A DNA stretch of 17,590 bases. Origin: Alphaproteobacteria bacterium. Lineage in GTDB: Bacteria > Pseudomonadota > Alphaproteobacteria > Rhizobiales > Aestuariivirgaceae. A program made the translations under genes and the position numbers. The stretch covers positions 1-17,590 of the forward strand of contig JAPLOT010000043.1 in the NCBI GenBank assembly GCA_026400595.1, written 5' to 3'. Numbering within the stretch: the first letter of the stretch is position 1; each line of letters begins with the position of its first letter. Positions 1-8,194 of this stretch are shown here, piece by piece. The notes beneath the pieces were generated by a model. It had not been told where the DNA came from, did no database searches, and saw only the letters and a program-made list of their open reading frames with translations.

Positions 1-1
1 T

Positions 2-844
2 CTTCTGCTGGCGCCGCCGCTGCTCTGGCTCGGAATCGTATATCTCGGGTATTTGCTGGCCCTGTTGCTGAACAGCTTCTACTCGATCGACGAGTTCTCC
101 GGCTTCATCGTCTACGAGTTCACGCTGTCGACCTATGCCGAGCTGTTCCGGCTGTCCAACCTGGACGTCATCCTCCGGTCGCTGGTCATGGCCATCGCCG
201 TCACCATCGCCTGCGCCATCATGGCCTTCCCGATTTCCTACTATGCCGCGCGCTATGCCCGCGGGAAATGGAAGGCCGCCTTTTATCTCCTCATCATGCT
301 GCCTTTGTGGTCCAGCTACCTGGTCAAGGTCTATGCCTGGAAGCTGATCCTCGCCAAGGAGGGCATCATCAGCTGGCTGGCAGAACAGACCCACCTCACC
401 TGGCTGCTCGACGGCATCCTGGCGATTCCGGTCATCGGCGGTCCATCCCTGTCGATCAGCTATCTCGGCACATTCCTCGTCTTCTGCTACGTCTGGCTGC
501 CCTACATGATCCTGCCAACCCAGGCGGCACTCGAACGCGTTCCGGGCAACCTGATCGAGGCATCCGCCGATCTCGGTGCCGAACCGCGCCAGACCTTCCG
601 GACGGTGATCTTCCCCCTGGCGCTTCCTGGAATCATCGCGGGCTCGATCTTCACCTTCTCGCTGACGCTCGGCGACTACATCATCCCGCAGATCGTCGGG
701 ACCTCCACCTACTTCCTGGGCCAGGCCGTCTACACCCTGCAGGGAACAGCCGGAAACATCCCCCTGGCCGCGGCCTTCACCTCAAGTGGTTCGCCGTGGT
801 CTGGGAGCGCCAGGACATCTGGGACGCCATCTGGCTCTCGGTGA
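2..844 (+). CDS. PotB-like ABC transporter permease, 5' partial, C-terminus lost
   Basis: Inner-membrane permease of a binding-protein-dependent ABC importer of the spermidine/putrescine (PotB) type. The reading frame is open from base 2, so the start lies before the window. Five hydrophobic segments are visible, and the permease EAA loop is present at about bases 557-633 (EASADLGAEPRQTFR followed by a FPLALPGI segment), which contacts the ATPase. Family-like sequence runs to AAAFT at base 781; the remaining 20 or so residues, rich in S, G and R, are not permease-like and come from reading the next gene in the wrong frame. The last membrane helix and normal C-terminus are missing. The substrate cannot be told from sequence; polyamines, opines or similar cations are typical. 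The binding protein and ATPase would be expected upstream. Family assignment is sure; whether the truncation is real is not. Confidence 0.85.
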   Translation, partial: LLLAPPLLWLGIVYLGYLLALLLNSFYSIDEFSGFIVYEFTLSTYAELFRLSNLDVILRSLVMAIAVTIACAIMAFPISYYAARYARGKWKAAFYLLIMLPLWSSYLVKVYAWKLILAKEGIISWLAEQTHLTWLLDGILAIPVIGGPSLSISYLGTFLVFCYVWLPYMILPTQAALERVPGNLIEASADLGAEPRQTFRTVIFPLALPGIIAGSIFTFSLTLGDYIIPQIVGTSTYFLGQAVYTLQGTAGNIPLAAAFTSSGSPWSGSARTSGTPSGSR

Positions 845-1443
845 AGGTGGCGGGCATCGCCACGGCGATCGCGCTCGTTCTCGGCACCTGTGCCGCAGCC
901 GCCGTCTCGCGCGCCCGCTTCTTCGGGCGAGACTATATCTCGCTGCTCTTCATCCTGCCGATTGCCTTGCCCGGCATCATCACCGGCATCTCCCTGCGCT
1001 CCGCCTTCAGCATGATGGACATCCCCTTCTCGACCTGGACCATCGTGCTGGGCCATGCCACCTTCTGCATCGTCGTCGTGTACAACAACGCTCTGGCGCG
1101 CTTCCGTCGCACCTCGGGCAGCATGATCGAGGCCTCCATGGACCTCGGTGCCGACGGCTTCCAGACGTTCCGCTACGTGGTGTTGCCCCAGATCGGTTCG
1201 GCCTTGCTGGCAGGCGGCATGCTGGCCTTTGCGCTCTCCTTCGACGAGGTGATCGTCACGACCTTCACGGCGGGACAGCAGGCGACACTGCCGATCTGGA
1301 TGCTGAACGAATTGATCCGCCCGCGTCAGCGGCCGGTCACCAATGTGGTGGCCATCTTCGTGATCGCCGTGACCTTCGTTCCCATTCTCGCCGCTTACTA
1401 TTTGACTCGCGACGGCGAACACACCGGCGGCGCCGGAAAGTAA
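781..1443 (+). pseudogene. PotC-like ABC transporter permease, N-terminus missing
   Basis: Second permease of the same importer. Family-like sequence begins abruptly at base 781 (LKWFAVVWERQD) and runs to the TAA at 1441-1443, about 220 residues. It holds the helices normally numbered 2 to 6 and an EAA loop near base 1127 (EASMDLGADGFQTFRYVVLP). Intact PotC proteins start about 45-50 residues earlier with a first membrane helix and a periplasmic stretch ending in a G-L/F-T-L-K-W motif; only LKWF remains. No start codon with a ribosome site precedes it in frame, and it lies one frame off the PotB-like gene, so no normal PotC can be made. Most likely an internal deletion spanning the potB end and potC start, or an assembly error. 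It ends 3 bp short of the convergent scpB stop. Confidence 0.8.
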
Positions 1444-1446
1444 GCC

Positions 1447-2229
1447 TCAGCCGTCCTTCGGCTTGGACTCGCCGGGCTCCGGCAGATGCATTTCCAGCGG
1501 CTGCTCCATCTCGGTGCCGTCCAGAGGGTCTTCGTCAGCCGTGAGTTCGTCACTGCCGCGCGGGATCGGCATGTCGAAGCCCGGCGGCAGATTGGCGTCA
1601 AGCAGCCCAGCGCCCTTCAGTTCCTGCAGTCCCGGAAGGTCGCTCACCTCGTTGAGCCCGAAGTGACTGAGGAAAGCCTCGGTTGTGCCATAGGTCACCG
1701 GACGGCCGGGCGTTTTGCGGCGGCCGCGCATCTTCGCCCAGCCGATCTCCAAGAGCATGTCCAGGGTACCTTTCGAGATCGCGACGCCGCGAATATCCTC
1801 AATCTCGGCGCGCGTCACCGGCTGGTGATAAGCAATGATGGCGAGGGTCTCCATCGCGGCCTTGGAGAGCTTGCGCTGCTCCACCGACTCCCGCCTCAGC
1901 AGGAAGCTGAGGTCTTCCGCCGTGCGGAACGACCACTTGCTGGCCACTTCAACGAGATTGACCCCGCGATTGGCGTAATTGGCCTTGAGATCGGCCAGCA
2001 GTCCGTTGAGGTCAGTGCCCTCGGGCAGGAAGCTCGCCAGCTTCGCCTGCTCCACGGGCTGAGCCGCCGCAAAGAGCAGTGCTTCGACGATCCGCAGATG
2101 CTGATTGCGGTCGGCGCGCGGATGAAGTGTCACCACTGCGACATCGCCCGCTTCGGCCGTTTGATCCATCTCGTCCATCTCGGGCTCCTGCTGCAGGAAT
2201 TCCCCCAGGCTGGCATTGGTCGGCTGCAT
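1447..2229 (-). CDS. scpB: Segregation and condensation protein ScpB
   Basis: Winged-helix (kite) subunit of the SMC-ScpAB complex, which compacts and helps segregate the chromosome; ScpB dimers bind the ScpA kleisin. The 260-residue protein has an acidic N-terminal extension of about 35 residues, then the typical core: RIVEALLFAAAQPV opening the first winged helix, KLSKAAMETLAIIAYHQPVTRAEIEDIRGV (read as two parts), and a third region with RKTPGRPVTYGTTEAFLSHFGL. The C-terminal tail is acidic and proline-rich. The ATG at 2227-2229 has a TTGGAG ribosome site upstream and lies 24 bp after the scpA stop, so the two are co-transcribed. It is the last gene of the dgt-to-scpB run; its stop sits 3 bp from the convergent permease stop, with no clear terminator between. 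Confidence 0.96.
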   Translation of the reverse strand: MQPTNASLGEFLQQEPEMDEMDQTAEAGDVAVVTLHPRADRNQHLRIVEALLFAAAQPVEQAKLASFLPEGTDLNGLLADLKANYANRGVNLVEVASKWSFRTAEDLSFLLRRESVEQRKLSKAAMETLAIIAYHQPVTRAEIEDIRGVAISKGTLDMLLEIGWAKMRGRRKTPGRPVTYGTTEAFLSHFGLNEVSDLPGLQELKGAGLLDANLPPGFDMPIPRGSDELTADEDPLDGTEMEQPLEMHLPEPGESKPKDG

Positions 2230-2253
2230 ACTGATTGCTCCAAGACGGAAAGG

Positions 2254-3084
2254 TCAAGCCGCCGGCGCATGCCGGCGCATGAAGATCGGACGGAAGGGCC
2301 CGTCCTGTCGAAGATCGAGAACGCCCTCGCGGGCCAGTTCCAGCGAAGCGGTGAAGCTCGAGGCCACCACCGAGCGACGCATGCCCGGATCGGCGAGATA
2401 GTCCGTCAGCCAGCTGTCGAACGGCGCCCAGTCATCCATGGCGCCAACCAGGCGTTCCAGTGCGCCGCGGGCTTCCTTGATCGACCAGGTCGGCAGCTTT
2501 CGCACCGTATAGGTCTGGCGTGTCATTTTCCTCTGCCGGCGTTCGGCATAGGCCTTGAGCAGGTCGATCAGGTTGTCGCTGTACTCGCGCCGGGTTTCGA
2601 GCACCAGCGGCTCGGGTGCCCCCCGACCGAAGACATCGCGGCCCAGCAGGTTACGCGCCATGAGCCGGGTGCCCGCATCGCGCATGGCCTGCAGGCGCTG
2701 CAGCCGGAAGGCCAGCCGCGCCGCCAGATCTTCCGGCTCCGCCTCGCTGCTGCCCGCGGGCGCAGGTATGAGCATGCGCGACTTGAGATATGCAAGCCAG
2801 GCCGCCATGACCAGATAGTCGGCTGCGAGATCAAGTTGCAGCTTCCGCGCATTCTCGATGAAGACCAGATACTGCTCGGCAAGCGCCAGGATGGAGATCT
2901 GCTTGAGGTCGATCTTGTGATGCCGCGCCAGCTCCAGCAAGAGATCGAGTGGGCCTTCGAATCCGCCGACATCGACGATGAGCGCTGCCTCCTGATCCGC
3001 TTCCGCCACGGGCTGACTGCGGAGCGGCGCATCGCCGTCCGGCCAGTCTTGCAGATTGGATTCAGTGTCACTCAAGCCATTCAC
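2254..3084 (-). CDS. scpA: Segregation and condensation protein ScpA (kleisin)
   Basis: Kleisin subunit that bridges the SMC ATPase heads and recruits ScpB. The 276-residue protein carries the ScpA signature after a 35-residue acidic lead: VGGFEGPLDLLLELARHHKI, then ISILALAEQYLVFIENA and AADYLVMAAWLAYLKSRMLIP. A C-terminal winged-helix region is rich in basic residues. The start is GTG at 3082-3084; an AGAGG ribosome site lies about 9 nt upstream, and no in-frame ATG fits better. A TTG four codons in is an alternative. It lies 71 bp after nagZ and 24 bp before scpB, the usual alphaproteobacterial order. The last codons contain a tandem 10-bp repeat. Confidence 0.95.
   Translation of the reverse strand: MNGLSDTESNLQDWPDGDAPLRSQPVAEADQEAALIVDVGGFEGPLDLLLELARHHKIDLKQISILALAEQYLVFIENARKLQLDLAADYLVMAAWLAYLKSRMLIPAPAGSSEAEPEDLAARLAFRLQRLQAMRDAGTRLMARNLLGRDVFGRGAPEPLVLETRREYSDNLIDLLKAYAERRQRKMTRQTYTVRKLPTWSIKEARGALERLVGAMDDWAPFDSWLTDYLADPGMRRSVVASSFTASLELAREGVLDLRQDGPFRPIFMRRHAPAA
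2261..2280. repeat. Tandem 10-bp duplication in the scpA 3' end
   Basis: Two perfect head-to-tail copies of GCCGGCGCAT lie at the extreme 3' end of scpA. They encode the C-terminal RRHAPA residues and, since ten is not a multiple of three, the copies are read in different frames. It is a small local duplication that may alter the ScpA tail, with no sign of a wider repeat family here. Confidence 0.6.
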
Positions 3085-3155
3085 TCCCCGCCGCCTCTCT
3101 GATTACCAAGGCTGGCCTGATGAATCGACGCGCTCACCCCAACTTATCCCCAGAA

Positions 3156-4175
3156 TCACCCTGTGACGAGAACCTCAAGATCCTTGAACGCCGCCTTGCG
3201 GTCAAAACGCTGGGGTTTTCGGGCCATCTTCAGCGCAAGCCGGGCCCGCCGCAACGATTTTCCCTTCAGCGGGCCTGCCGCCGCTGCAACCTCTGCCATT
3301 TCGGCCATGTCGCCGTTGCAGTGGAGAACGACGTCGCAGCCGGCCTTCAGGGCTCGCAGCGTGCGCTCCTCGTAGCTTCCCGACAGTGCCTTCATCGAAA
3401 GGTCATCGGTCATCAGAAGGCCATTGAAGCCGATCTGCTTGCGGATGATCTGGCCGATTACCTTGGCCGAGAGCGTGGCAGGCGCTTCCTTGTCGAGCGC
3501 CGTGTAAACGACATGCGCCGTCATGGCCATCGGCGCGTCGGCAAAGGCCGCGAAGGGCGGGAAATCATGCGCCGCAAGTTCCTTGCGGCTCGCTTCGACC
3601 ACCGGAAGCGTCAGATGGCTGTCGGCCCTGGCGCGGCCATGACCGGGAATGTGCTTGATGACCGGCAGCACGCCGCCATCGAGGAACCCCGCAACATGTG
3701 CGCGCGCAAGGGCCATGATCTGGTCGCGGCCTGAGCTGTAAGCACGGCTGCCGATTACCTCATGCGCATCAGGCTGCGGCACGTCGAGCACCGGAACGCA
3801 GTTCACGTTTATGCCGAGGTCCTTGAGGTCTTCCGCCATGAGACGGCCGATGTTTCGGGCTGCGCGCAACGCTGTCAGTGCATCTTTCTCGAAGAGCGTT
3901 CCGAAGGAGCGGGCGGGCGGATAGGCCCGCCAGAAATTCGACGGAGGCCCGAGCCGCTGGACTCGGCCGCCCTCCTGATCGATCAGCACGGGCGCATCCT
4001 TGCGGCCAACGGCGGCCCGAAATGACGTGGTGAGGGCCTTGATCTGATCCGGGGTCTCGCAGTTGCGCTTGAAGAGGATCAGTCCCCAGGGCCGGGTTCG
4101 GGAAAAGAATGATGCCTCCGCTTCGCTGAGGCTCAAGCCGGCACAGCCGGAGATGAATGCGCCGATGTCGGCCAT
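3156..4175 (-). CDS. nagZ: Beta-N-acetylhexosaminidase NagZ (GH3)
   Basis: Cytoplasmic glycoside hydrolase family 3 enzyme that removes N-acetylglucosamine from anhydromuropeptides during peptidoglycan recycling. The 339-residue single-domain length fits Gram-negative NagZ. The hallmark loop KHIPGHGRARADSH is at residues 174-187, with Lys174-His175 binding substrate and the Asp185/His187 dyad acting as general acid/base. The nucleophile is Asp257 in LLMTDDLSMKA. IDQEGGRVQRL at residues 65-75 is also typical. The start codon lies 18 bp after the SPOR gene stop, with a 71-bp gap to scpA, so it sits inside the operon. In many bacteria NagZ products influence AmpR/AmpC beta-lactamase induction; no ampR or ampC is in this window. 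Confidence 0.96.
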   Translation of the reverse strand: MADIGAFISGCAGLSLSEAEASFFSRTRPWGLILFKRNCETPDQIKALTTSFRAAVGRKDAPVLIDQEGGRVQRLGPPSNFWRAYPPARSFGTLFEKDALTALRAARNIGRLMAEDLKDLGINVNCVPVLDVPQPDAHEVIGSRAYSSGRDQIMALARAHVAGFLDGGVLPVIKHIPGHGRARADSHLTLPVVEASRKELAAHDFPPFAAFADAPMAMTAHVVYTALDKEAPATLSAKVIGQIIRKQIGFNGLLMTDDLSMKALSGSYEERTLRALKAGCDVVLHCNGDMAEMAEVAAAAGPLKGKSLRRARLALKMARKPQRFDRKAAFKDLEVLVTG

Positions 4176-4193
4176 GGCAAATTGTGCTGTCGG

Positions 4194-6404
4194 TTATTGC
4201 GCGCGGACCAGGCAGTCGCGTTCGCCGGCTGCAAAGAGCGAACTGCAGACCTGAGTGGCCTCTGCGCGGCTGGAGACCGGGCCAACGCGGACTCCGTAGC
4301 GTGTGCTTCCGGCAACCGTCGCCGGGACGACGCTTGACCCGAGCCCGGCGACGATGTCGCCATGCTGCGACTGCAGGCGCTGGCTTTCCTTGCGGGCTTC
4401 GGCCTGGGTGCGGAACGTTCCGAGTTGAACAAAGAACCCCGAACCGCCGGAAGGCGCAGTAGCCTTGGTCGTCTGGCCCGGCTGTTCGAGGGCGGCGACC
4501 TGCTCGCCAGCTGTCGCCGGAGCCGCGTTGTTGGAGTTCCCCGCAAACAGATCAAGCAGGGTCTTCTTTTTCTTCACGGGCTGCTCGACCGCTGCGGCGG
4601 GAGCTTCCGGTGGTGCGGATGAGGTGGTGCTGCCGGGGTCCGGCAATGCTTCGAGCGGTTCGGTCGAGGGCGGCACGAGCACCACGGGCTCGGCGCCGAG
4701 ATTCTCAAGCTGCTGGGTAGCCTTCTTGGTGGTCGTCGCGGCGGCCGTCTTGGTTTCGGCCTTGGGTTTCGGCGGCGGTTCTTCGGCCACCTCGGGTTCG
4801 GTCATGATCGTCTGCGCAGGCTCTTCGATCACGGGCGGCGCTGCCTGCTGTGTGGACGCCGCTGCCGGAGTCGTCGAACCGGTTGTGGTGCCGGGCACCG
4901 GCAGGTTCAGGGGATCGCCGGACGCGGCAGCCGCCAGCTTCTCGGCACCCGTCTGGCTGAGGCTGCCCTGCTGATCGCTTTCAGGCGGCGGCAACGGCAG
5001 GGGAGCAGGCTCCTCCAAGGCATCAGGTACTGCGCCCGCGGGCGCCGGTATGGCGCTCGTGCCGCCTTCATCGGTCGCGGCGGTCGCCGGCTCCGGCTGC
5101 ACGGGCACCTCCTCGGTCGGCACCATCTGCTCGCCCGTCATTTCCTGCTCGCCAACGATGCGGTCGTAGATCTGCTTCTTCTTCAGCGCCGGGCTTTCAC
5201 CCGTGGCATCTGTCGCCGCCTCGGGAGCAGTCTTGGCGGCCTCTTCAGGCGCTGCAATCACGGGAACTTCGCCCTGCGAGGCGGTCGAGCCGGTCTTGAT
5301 ATTCGTGTTGTAGTACCAGACGACACCGGCCGTCGCCACAGCCGCAGCCAGCAACGCACTCAGCAGGAGCCAGGGCCCCTTGGAACGCCGGCGACCATCC
5401 TCTAACCCCTCTTCACCCTGCTCATAGGCGCTATGATAATCCCGGGCACTTGCCCGGCGGCGCGGCTGTTCATCCTCGAAGACATCTTCCTGATCTTCTT
5501 CATAGGTTGTTCTGCCCCGACCACGCGATGCCACGGGACGGCCCAGACGCGGCGTGTCATCGGCAAAAGGCTCCGGCTCGAAGGCAGGTTCCGGGCCACG
5601 GGCATAGGGATCATGTGCAGGTGTCCGGCGGGCGGGCGGTGGCGGTCGGCCCGTCGCACTGCCGAGGCCCGGTTCACTGCCATAGTTGCCGCGATAGGTG
5701 GGCTGGTAGCGCGAGGACGCTCCGGGATAGCCGGTAGCCGGATCAATCGGCCGGTAGGGCGGCGTCTCGGTGCGGAACGACGGGGTGGGCGCAGAAGGCC
5801 CAGACGGGCGGAGGAACGGCGGTTGGCCACGGTCGCCGCCCAAGGCCGGACGCGGCGGAACGAGCGGGCCTGCCGGAGTCCGGGTCACCGGTGGCGGGAC
5901 GTCGGCATTGTTGGCATCGTCAGCAAAGCTGAATTTCGGCCTGGCCGATGACGGAGGCTTCTGCGCCGGCTCGGCAACCTTGGGGCGCGCCGAAGGCTGG
6001 TCGGACATGCGACTTTCAGCGCGCTCCCGCGCGGCCTGGACCCGCTGCTCGGCCAGACGCTCGGCGGCGGCCCGCTGGGCCCGTAGCTTGTCGGCCAGGG
6101 CTTCGTTCGGCGGCGTCGGGCGCGCTGCCGCCTGGGCCGGATTGGATGCCGCAGGCTGCTTGGCCGGGGCCACACGCGGCGCCATCGGCGCAGGATTGCG
6201 CGGCGCCATCGGCGCGGTACGGCTGACAGGCTGGTGCGGCTTGACTGCCGGACGCGCAACTGGTTGTTCCTGTTCGGTTTTTGACTCAGCGCCCGGCTGA
6301 GGTTTGAATTCGTCAGAAATCTTGGGCATGTCCCGTGTGCCAATCCCGAGGCGTTCCCGCCAGTTGCGTTTGTCGCTGGTGCCGTTTGTCGAATCCTGAT
6401 CCAT
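4194..6404 (-). CDS. Single-pass SPOR-domain membrane protein with long disordered regions
   Basis: Predicted 736-residue inner-membrane protein whose C-terminal SPOR domain should bind glycan strands stripped of stem peptides at the division septum. Residues 1-340 are low-complexity, rich in Pro, Ala, Arg and Gln, and probably cytoplasmic and disordered. One membrane helix lies at about 345-364 (WLLLSALLAAAVATAGVVWYY), flanked by RRRSK on the inside. A Pro/Ala/Glu/Thr-rich periplasmic linker leads to the SPOR domain at about 655-735 (GFFVQLGTFRTQAEARK to the end), which has a Cys pair, Cys720 and Cys731. I chose the ATG at 6402-6404 (MDQDSTNGTSDKRNWRERLG) since an earlier in-frame ATG would overlap argS by 56 bp. 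It lies 16 bp after argS and 18 bp before nagZ. Its precise role in division is inferred from the family. Confidence 0.9.
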   Translation of the reverse strand: MDQDSTNGTSDKRNWRERLGIGTRDMPKISDEFKPQPGAESKTEQEQPVARPAVKPHQPVSRTAPMAPRNPAPMAPRVAPAKQPAASNPAQAAARPTPPNEALADKLRAQRAAAERLAEQRVQAARERAESRMSDQPSARPKVAEPAQKPPSSARPKFSFADDANNADVPPPVTRTPAGPLVPPRPALGGDRGQPPFLRPSGPSAPTPSFRTETPPYRPIDPATGYPGASSRYQPTYRGNYGSEPGLGSATGRPPPPARRTPAHDPYARGPEPAFEPEPFADDTPRLGRPVASRGRGRTTYEEDQEDVFEDEQPRRRASARDYHSAYEQGEEGLEDGRRRSKGPWLLLSALLAAAVATAGVVWYYNTNIKTGSTASQGEVPVIAAPEEAAKTAPEAATDATGESPALKKKQIYDRIVGEQEMTGEQMVPTEEVPVQPEPATAATDEGGTSAIPAPAGAVPDALEEPAPLPLPPPESDQQGSLSQTGAEKLAAAASGDPLNLPVPGTTTGSTTPAAASTQQAAPPVIEEPAQTIMTEPEVAEEPPPKPKAETKTAAATTTKKATQQLENLGAEPVVLVPPSTEPLEALPDPGSTTSSAPPEAPAAAVEQPVKKKKTLLDLFAGNSNNAAPATAGEQVAALEQPGQTTKATAPSGGSGFFVQLGTFRTQAEARKESQRLQSQHGDIVAGLGSSVVPATVAGSTRYGVRVGPVSSRAEATQVCSSLFAAGERDCLVRAQ

Positions 6405-6420
6405 GTCAGCCGTTTCGCTT

Positions 6421-8154
6421 CTACATCTCGTCGGCAGGTCGCACGCCGAGAATCCGCAGCCCATTCGCCAAAACATAGCGAATCACGCGCAAGAATGCGA
6501 GCCGCGTTATCGTTGTCTCAAGATCTTCCTTTAAAATAAATCTCAATTGAGGCGACTCTTTGCCTTTGTTCCAGAGCGCGTGGAATTCGCCAGCCAGCTC
6601 ATAGAGATAGAATGCCACTCTATGGGGCTCATGGGCAATGGCCGCGGACTCAAGAAGACGTGGATATTCCGCGATCCGCCGGATGATGCCCATTTCGGCC
6701 GGATCGGTGAGCAAGGCAAAATCCGGCTTGCCCCCGCTCAATCCCTCCGCCTCCGCATTGCGGAGCACCGAACAGGTCCGGGCATGGGCATACTGAACGT
6801 AGAAAACCGGATTGTCCTTTGATTGTTCCGTGACCTTGGCGAAGTCGAAGTCGAGAGGTGCCTCATTCTTGCGGAACAACATCATGAAGCGAACAACGTC
6901 CGGCCCCACCTCGTCCACCACGTCGCGCAGGGTCACGAACTCGCCGGCGCGCTTCGACATGCGCACCGGTTCGCCCGCGCGATAGAGCTTCACGAGTTGG
7001 CACAGCCGGACCACGACCTTCACCGCCCCGGGGCCTGCCACCGCTGCGGCAACGGCTTCCAGCCGCTTGACATAGCCGCCATGATCGGCCCCGAGGATGT
7101 AGATCAGTTCCTTGTAGCCGCGACGGATCTTGTTGCGGCTGTAGGCGACGTCAGAGGCGAAATAGGTAAAGGACCCGTCAGACTTCAGCAGCGGCCGGTC
7201 CATGTCGTCTCCGAACGCAGTGGCGCGGAACAGCGTTTGCTCGCGATCTTCCCAGTCGTCAGGCACCTCGCCCTTCGGTGGCGGAAGGCTCCCCTGGTAG
7301 ACGTGTCCGGCGGCGCGCAGATCGGCAATCGTATCTGCCACCTCGCCGCTGTCATGCAGCGACTTTTCGGAGAAGAACACCTCCTGACGAATGTTCAGGG
7401 CGGCCAGATCGTCCCGGATCAGGTCCATCATCATGGCCATGGCCTTGGTGCGGACGATCGGTAGCCACTGTGCCTCGTCGAGCGCCAGCAAACCGTCACC
7501 GTGCTCCCTCGCCAGTACCGCGCCGACCGGCTTCAGGTAATCGCCCGGATAGAGTCCCGACGGGATTTCGCCGATGGTTTCGCCCAGAGCCTCGCGATAG
7601 CGCAGAAAGGCCGAACGCGCGACGGTATCAACCTGTGCTCCCGCGTCGTTGATATAGTATTCCCGCGTGACGTCGAAGCCGGTTTCCGTCAGCAACTGCG
7701 CCAGCGCATCGCCAAAGACGGCGCCACGGCAATGCCCGACGTGCAGCGGCCCCGTTGGATTGGCCGACACATACTCCACGTTGGCCTTGAGTCCGCCGCC
7801 CAGCCGGGACCCGCCATAGGACTCGCCAAGCGACAATGCGGCGTCCAGCAGACGCGGCCAGACCGTCTGGCGCAGCCGGATATTGATGAAACCAGGGCCA
7901 GCGATATCGACATGGGCGACATCCGTATGCTCGCTAAGCTTTGCGGCGATCGCCTCCGCCAGAACCCGCGGCGGCTTGCCGAAGGCCTTGGTCAGGACCA
8001 TCGCCGCGTTGGTCGCGATGTCGCCGTGTGTGGGTTCGCGCGGCGGTTCTGCCGTGACCTTGTCGAGGTCGATCGTCCCTTGCAAGGCATAGTCCGCGGC
8101 GACGGCATTGGCCGCAGTGCGGATGCTGGCGAGGAAATCAGAAAACAGATTCAT
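6421..8154 (-). CDS. argS: Arginyl-tRNA synthetase
   Basis: Class I aminoacyl-tRNA synthetase that charges tRNA-Arg; essential and cytoplasmic. The 577-residue protein starts with an ArgS N-terminal additional domain (MNLFSDFLASIRTAAN to about residue 95, with THGDIATNAAMVL). The ATP-binding HIGH motif is HVGH at 138-141 within ANPTGPLHVGHCRGA, and the KMSKS equivalent is MSKR at about 399-402. The C-terminal DALR anticodon-binding domain includes FYLYELAGEFHALWN and ends VLANGLRILGVRPADEM. I chose the ATG at 8152-8154 by family alignment; the longer in-frame start at 8220 would overlap dgt and add an atypical tail. The ribosome site is weak. It lies 40 bp after dgt and 16 bp before the SPOR gene. 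Confidence 0.96.
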   Translation of the reverse strand: MNLFSDFLASIRTAANAVAADYALQGTIDLDKVTAEPPREPTHGDIATNAAMVLTKAFGKPPRVLAEAIAAKLSEHTDVAHVDIAGPGFINIRLRQTVWPRLLDAALSLGESYGGSRLGGGLKANVEYVSANPTGPLHVGHCRGAVFGDALAQLLTETGFDVTREYYINDAGAQVDTVARSAFLRYREALGETIGEIPSGLYPGDYLKPVGAVLAREHGDGLLALDEAQWLPIVRTKAMAMMMDLIRDDLAALNIRQEVFFSEKSLHDSGEVADTIADLRAAGHVYQGSLPPPKGEVPDDWEDREQTLFRATAFGDDMDRPLLKSDGSFTYFASDVAYSRNKIRRGYKELIYILGADHGGYVKRLEAVAAAVAGPGAVKVVVRLCQLVKLYRAGEPVRMSKRAGEFVTLRDVVDEVGPDVVRFMMLFRKNEAPLDFDFAKVTEQSKDNPVFYVQYAHARTCSVLRNAEAEGLSGGKPDFALLTDPAEMGIIRRIAEYPRLLESAAIAHEPHRVAFYLYELAGEFHALWNKGKESPQLRFILKEDLETTITRLAFLRVIRYVLANGLRILGVRPADEM

Positions 8155-8194
8155 TGAGCAGTCTAAGCCTTTGAATTCAATGCGAACGGTCGCC

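Noticed and set aside
268..1443. A single long frame that might be one fused permease.
   Set aside because: Bases 268-780 in this frame give no membrane-like sequence; only the part from 781 is permease, while the PotB-like sequence lies in another frame.
1449..1463. AGCCG-TCCTT-CGGCT hairpin between the convergent permease and scpB ends.
   Set aside because: A five-bp stem with no T-tract, and it overlaps the scpB coding end; not a credible terminator.
1486..3102. A 538-codon open frame on the + strand opposite scpB and scpA.
   Set aside because: It lies antisense to two well-recognised genes, has no family-like sequence, and is rich in Arg, His and Gln as expected from a GC-rich shadow frame.
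3144..3152. TTATCCCCA, one base from the DnaA-box consensus, between scpA and nagZ.
   Set aside because: A single near-match with no cluster, AT-rich stretch or origin-type genes nearby.
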